Positions 61,814-64,000 of a stretch of DNA of 64,000 nt are shown one piece after another. Source of the stretch: QZLE01 sp033852135 (GTDB lineage: Bacteria; Pseudomonadota; Gammaproteobacteria; QZLD01); the NCBI GenBank assembly GCA_033852135.1, contig JAWSVB010000006.1, positions 62,001 through 126,000 on the forward strand, written 5' to 3'. The stretch's first letter is position 1, and every line of letters starts with the position of its first letter. Below the pieces are notes generated by a model. That model made no database searches, had not been told where the DNA came from, and was given only the letters and a program-made list of their open reading frames with translations. The position numbers and the translations under genes are program-made.

Positions 61814-62745
61814 TAAAAATCGCTGCCAAACGATTCAAGGTATAGCTGGTGAAAACGGTCCATGCTGAAGCTATGGTTTTGGGTACCTGCCGAGGCGATT
61901 TTGATTGCACCCATTAAAGAGCTAATACGTCCAATAGTTAGCCAATCAAATTGACGAATTAGCCCAAAGATTAGTCCAGCGCGATAAGAGTCACCACATC
62001 CAGTAGGGTCAACTATAGCTTCGGCTTTAGCTGGCTCAACCTCAATGATTTTACCATCGGTATAGATCTGTGAGCCTTTGGCTCCTAAGGTTACTATTAA
62101 GGCACTAACTTTAGCTGCGATTTCGTCGGCGCTTAGACCAGTTTTGTCCATTAACATTTGTAGCTCATAGTCATTAACAGCTACCCACGTTGCCTTGTCG
62201 ATAAAATCAAGCAGTTCGGCGCCGCCAAACATTGGCAACCCTTGGCCTGGATCGAAGATGAATGGAGTGTTGTTATCGGCAAATTGTTGTGCGTGCTGAA
62301 TCATCCCTTCGCGACCATTGGGCGCTACAATGCCAATCTTGATATCCTCTTCATCAGGAACATTGATTTGGTGGGTTTCTTCCATAGCACCAGGGTGGAA
62401 AGCAGTTATCTGGTTGTCATCCTGGTCGGTAATTATATAAGCCTGGGCGGTATAGTGCTCATCAATAACTTTTAACAAAGAGCAGTTTACACCTTTCTCT
62501 TCAAGCCAGCTTTGATAGGGGGAGAAGTCAGAACCGACGGTAGCAAGAGGTCTTGATTCAATTCCAAGCAGATTGAGATTGTAGGAGATATTACCTGCAC
62601 AACCACCAAATTCACGGCGTAGTTTAGGGGTTAAAAAGGATATGTTAAGCATATGAACTTTATCTGGCAGGATGTGGTTTTGAAATTTATCCTGAAAGTT
62701 CATGATGTTATCAAAGGCCATAGAGCCACTAACTATTACCGACAT
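61813..62745 (-). CDS. PfkB-family sugar/nucleoside kinase (adenosine-kinase-like)
   Basis: 310 residues of the ribokinase/PfkB fold. VSGSMAFDNIMNF at the start; GGCAGNISYNLNLLG; and the catalytic signature DPTGCGDSYRAGLIFGL near 245-261 with the base Asp. Most similar in outline to bacterial adenosine kinase-like proteins; substrate is uncertain. Six bases after dgkA and coupled to ampD. Confidence 0.88.
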   Translation of the reverse strand: MSVIVSGSMAFDNIMNFQDKFQNHILPDKVHMLNISFLTPKLRREFGGCAGNISYNLNLLGIESRPLATVGSDFSPYQSWLEEKGVNCSLLKVIDEHYTAQAYIITDQDDNQITAFHPGAMEETHQINVPDEEDIKIGIVAPNGREGMIQHAQQFADNNTPFIFDPGQGLPMFGGAELLDFIDKATWVAVNDYELQMLMDKTGLSADEIAAKVSALIVTLGAKGSQIYTDGKIIEVEPAKAEAIVDPTGCGDSYRAGLIFGLIRQFDWLTIGRISSLMGAIKIASAGTQNHSFSMDRFHQLYLESFGSDF

Positions 62746-62751
62746 ATTAAA

Positions 62752-63117
62752 TTACCATTGAAAAATTATTAAAAACCAAGTTAATGTGGAGATTGCAATT
62801 GCAACCGCGACAGCCGCTGAGCCAATATCTTTGGCCCTGCCAGACAGGTGGTGAATCTCACCGCCAAAACGGTCAACGATTGCCTCAATTGCAGAGTTTA
62901 TCAATTCAGTGAGAAAAACCAGGATGATGCTACAAACCAGAAGAACTCTTTCGGTACCGTTGTTGCCAAGATAGATACCTAGCGGGCAAAAAACCAGCAT
63001 AGCTAGGATCTCAAGCCTGATTGACTCTTCATGTTTATATGCAGCTTTGAATCCATACCAGGAGTAGACACATGCTTTTAAAATACGTCTAAATCCCTTT
63101 ATTTCGTTGTTTGCCAT
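62752..63117 (-). CDS. dgkA: Diacylglycerol kinase (DgkA)
   Basis: Small trimeric membrane kinase that recycles diacylglycerol. 121 residues with three helices and the family core LVFLTELINSAIEAIVDRFGGEIHHLSGRAKDIGSAAV containing the catalytic and metal-binding Glu residues. First gene of the dgkA-pfkB-ampD-ampE operon. Confidence 0.95.
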   Translation of the reverse strand: MANNEIKGFRRILKACVYSWYGFKAAYKHEESIRLEILAMLVFCPLGIYLGNNGTERVLLVCSIILVFLTELINSAIEAIVDRFGGEIHHLSGRAKDIGSAAVAVAIAISTLTWFLIIFQW

Positions 63118-63293
63118 TCTCTTATCACAGTTGGTTGGTGCAGCTTATGAGTATCACATATTTATACTAGCTGCAATAATAGCCTAAGTTGTAGATAGAT
63201 TCAGGTTGGATTGCGTAGCAATTTTCCTCGATCGACTATAATATATGGCAATCACACTTCTTGAGGCTTAGAGTTAAGTAGCTTTATCATATT

Positions 63294-64000
63294 ATGAAAA
63301 TAATTATCCTTGGTGCTGGACAGGTTGGTCGTTCCGTTGCATACAACCTGACAAATGAGTCAAATGACATAACGGTTGTTGATACCGACCCTGGAGTATT
63401 ACAGGAGTTGAATGACCGTCTCGATCTGCAAACCGTAGCGGGCAATGCAACCCACCCAGATATTTTGATTCAGGCTGGGGTAGATGATGCCGATATGCTC
63501 ATCGCAGTTACTAGTAGTGATGAGGCCAATATGGTGGCTTGTCAGGTTGCTTATACTTTGTTTCATACCCCAACTAAGATAGCTCGAGTCAGATCTATTG
63601 AGTATCTGCGTTATCCAGAGCTGTTTTCCAATGATGCCTTGCCGGTTGATGTATTAATTAGCCCAGAGCAGTTAGTTACCGAATATATTCAAAGGTTGAT
63701 TGAGCACCCTGGAGCATTGCAGGTTCTAGATTTTGCTGGCGGTAGAGTAAGGCTGGTTGGTGTGCGAGCATTCTTTGGTAGCCCTCTGGTTGGTAAAGAG
63801 CTCGCGGCAATACCTAAACATCTTCCTGGGGTAGAGACCAGAGTTGCGGCGATATTTCGTCGCGGAAAATCGGTTATTCCAACTGGAAAAACGGTTATTG
63901 AAGCAGATGATGAGATCTTTTTTATCGCGTCAAAAGAGTATATCCAAACCATCATCCAAGAGCTGCATCCGATTAATGCCCCAATAAAGCGGATTATTAT
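63294..64000 (+). CDS. trkA: Trk potassium-uptake NAD-binding subunit TrkA (partial)
   Basis: Peripheral regulatory subunit of the Trk K+ channel. The ATG at 63294 gives MKIIILGAGQVGRSVAYNL with the Rossmann glycines, followed by VVDTDPGVLQELNDRLDLQ (Asp at the end of strand 2) and an RCK-C domain near 130-215. The reading frame is open to the window end at about 235 residues, roughly half of the two-repeat full length (about 455). In E. coli trkA follows rsmB; here it is separate. Divergent from dgkA across 176 bases. Confidence 0.95.
   Translation, partial: MKIIILGAGQVGRSVAYNLTNESNDITVVDTDPGVLQELNDRLDLQTVAGNATHPDILIQAGVDDADMLIAVTSSDEANMVACQVAYTLFHTPTKIARVRSIEYLRYPELFSNDALPVDVLISPEQLVTEYIQRLIEHPGALQVLDFAGGRVRLVGVRAFFGSPLVGKELAAIPKHLPGVETRVAAIFRRGKSVIPTGKTVIEADDEIFFIASKEYIQTIIQELHPINAPIKRII

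Noticed and set aside
60316..62745. An inducible beta-lactamase system
   Set aside because: ampD and ampE are present, but no ampR or beta-lactamase gene is in the window; the cluster fits cell-wall recycling alone.

Overview
This 64 kb window is AT-rich chromosomal DNA of a gammaproteobacterium and contains the replication origin. Support for the gammaproteobacterial call is the origin layout (atp genes, parAB, rsmG, mnmG, mnmE, yidC, yidD, rnpA, rpmH on one side; dnaA, dnaN, recF, gyrB on the other), the def/fmt/rsmB cluster next to dprA/smg/topoisomerase-zinc-finger/tsaC, and the ampD/ampE pair. NtrB/NtrC, NtrY/NtrX, a PEP-CTERM protein, an RHS protein and a RayT transposase fit a free-living, environmentally versatile species. 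The genus cannot be fixed from the sequence.

Layout. 1-10656: minus-strand core genes for ATP synthase (atpF partial, atpE, atpB, atpI), segregation (parA, parB), ribosome/tRNA modification (rsmG, mnmG, mnmE), membrane insertion (yidC, yidD), RNase P protein and L34. 10657-11543: the probable oriC with DnaA boxes. 11544-17834: dnaA, dnaN, recF, gyrB on the plus strand, with two parS-like palindromes inside recF for the ParAB system. 17969-23804: DUF4124 protein, argS, SPOR protein, aroQ, accB, accC and tRNA-Arg(CCG). 24168-29561: a queuosine-tRNA mannosyltransferase-like enzyme, an alpha/beta hydrolase, a PEP-CTERM protein, then ntrB-ntrC with an NtrC-like box upstream. 29831-35977: a TetR-regulated tripartite RND efflux operon with a large operator palindrome over its promoter.

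35978-47566 is the accessory zone. It holds REP-like repeats, a ParE-type toxin-antitoxin pair, a 1671-residue secreted RHS protein followed by a 55-residue two-helix membrane protein (possible immunity partner), short perfect palindromes, decayed gene and IS fragments, a RayT transposase bracketed by its REP elements, a second copy of the RHS leader that runs only through a signal peptide, an IS110-family element, and a DUF1016-nuclease fusion.

47567-64000 returns to core genes: an outer-membrane barrel protein; a minus-strand run def-fmt-rsmB-DUF4390-ntrY-ntrX-hypothetical; a plus-strand run LysM protein-dprA-smg-topoisomerase zinc finger-tsaC; a minus-strand operon dgkA-pfkB-ampD-ampE; and the start of trkA.

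The least-explained material is in 35.9-47.3 kb: the RHS locus with its internal 82-residue duplication, its duplicated leader and in-frame repeat, the palindrome family, and the RayT/REP arrangement.
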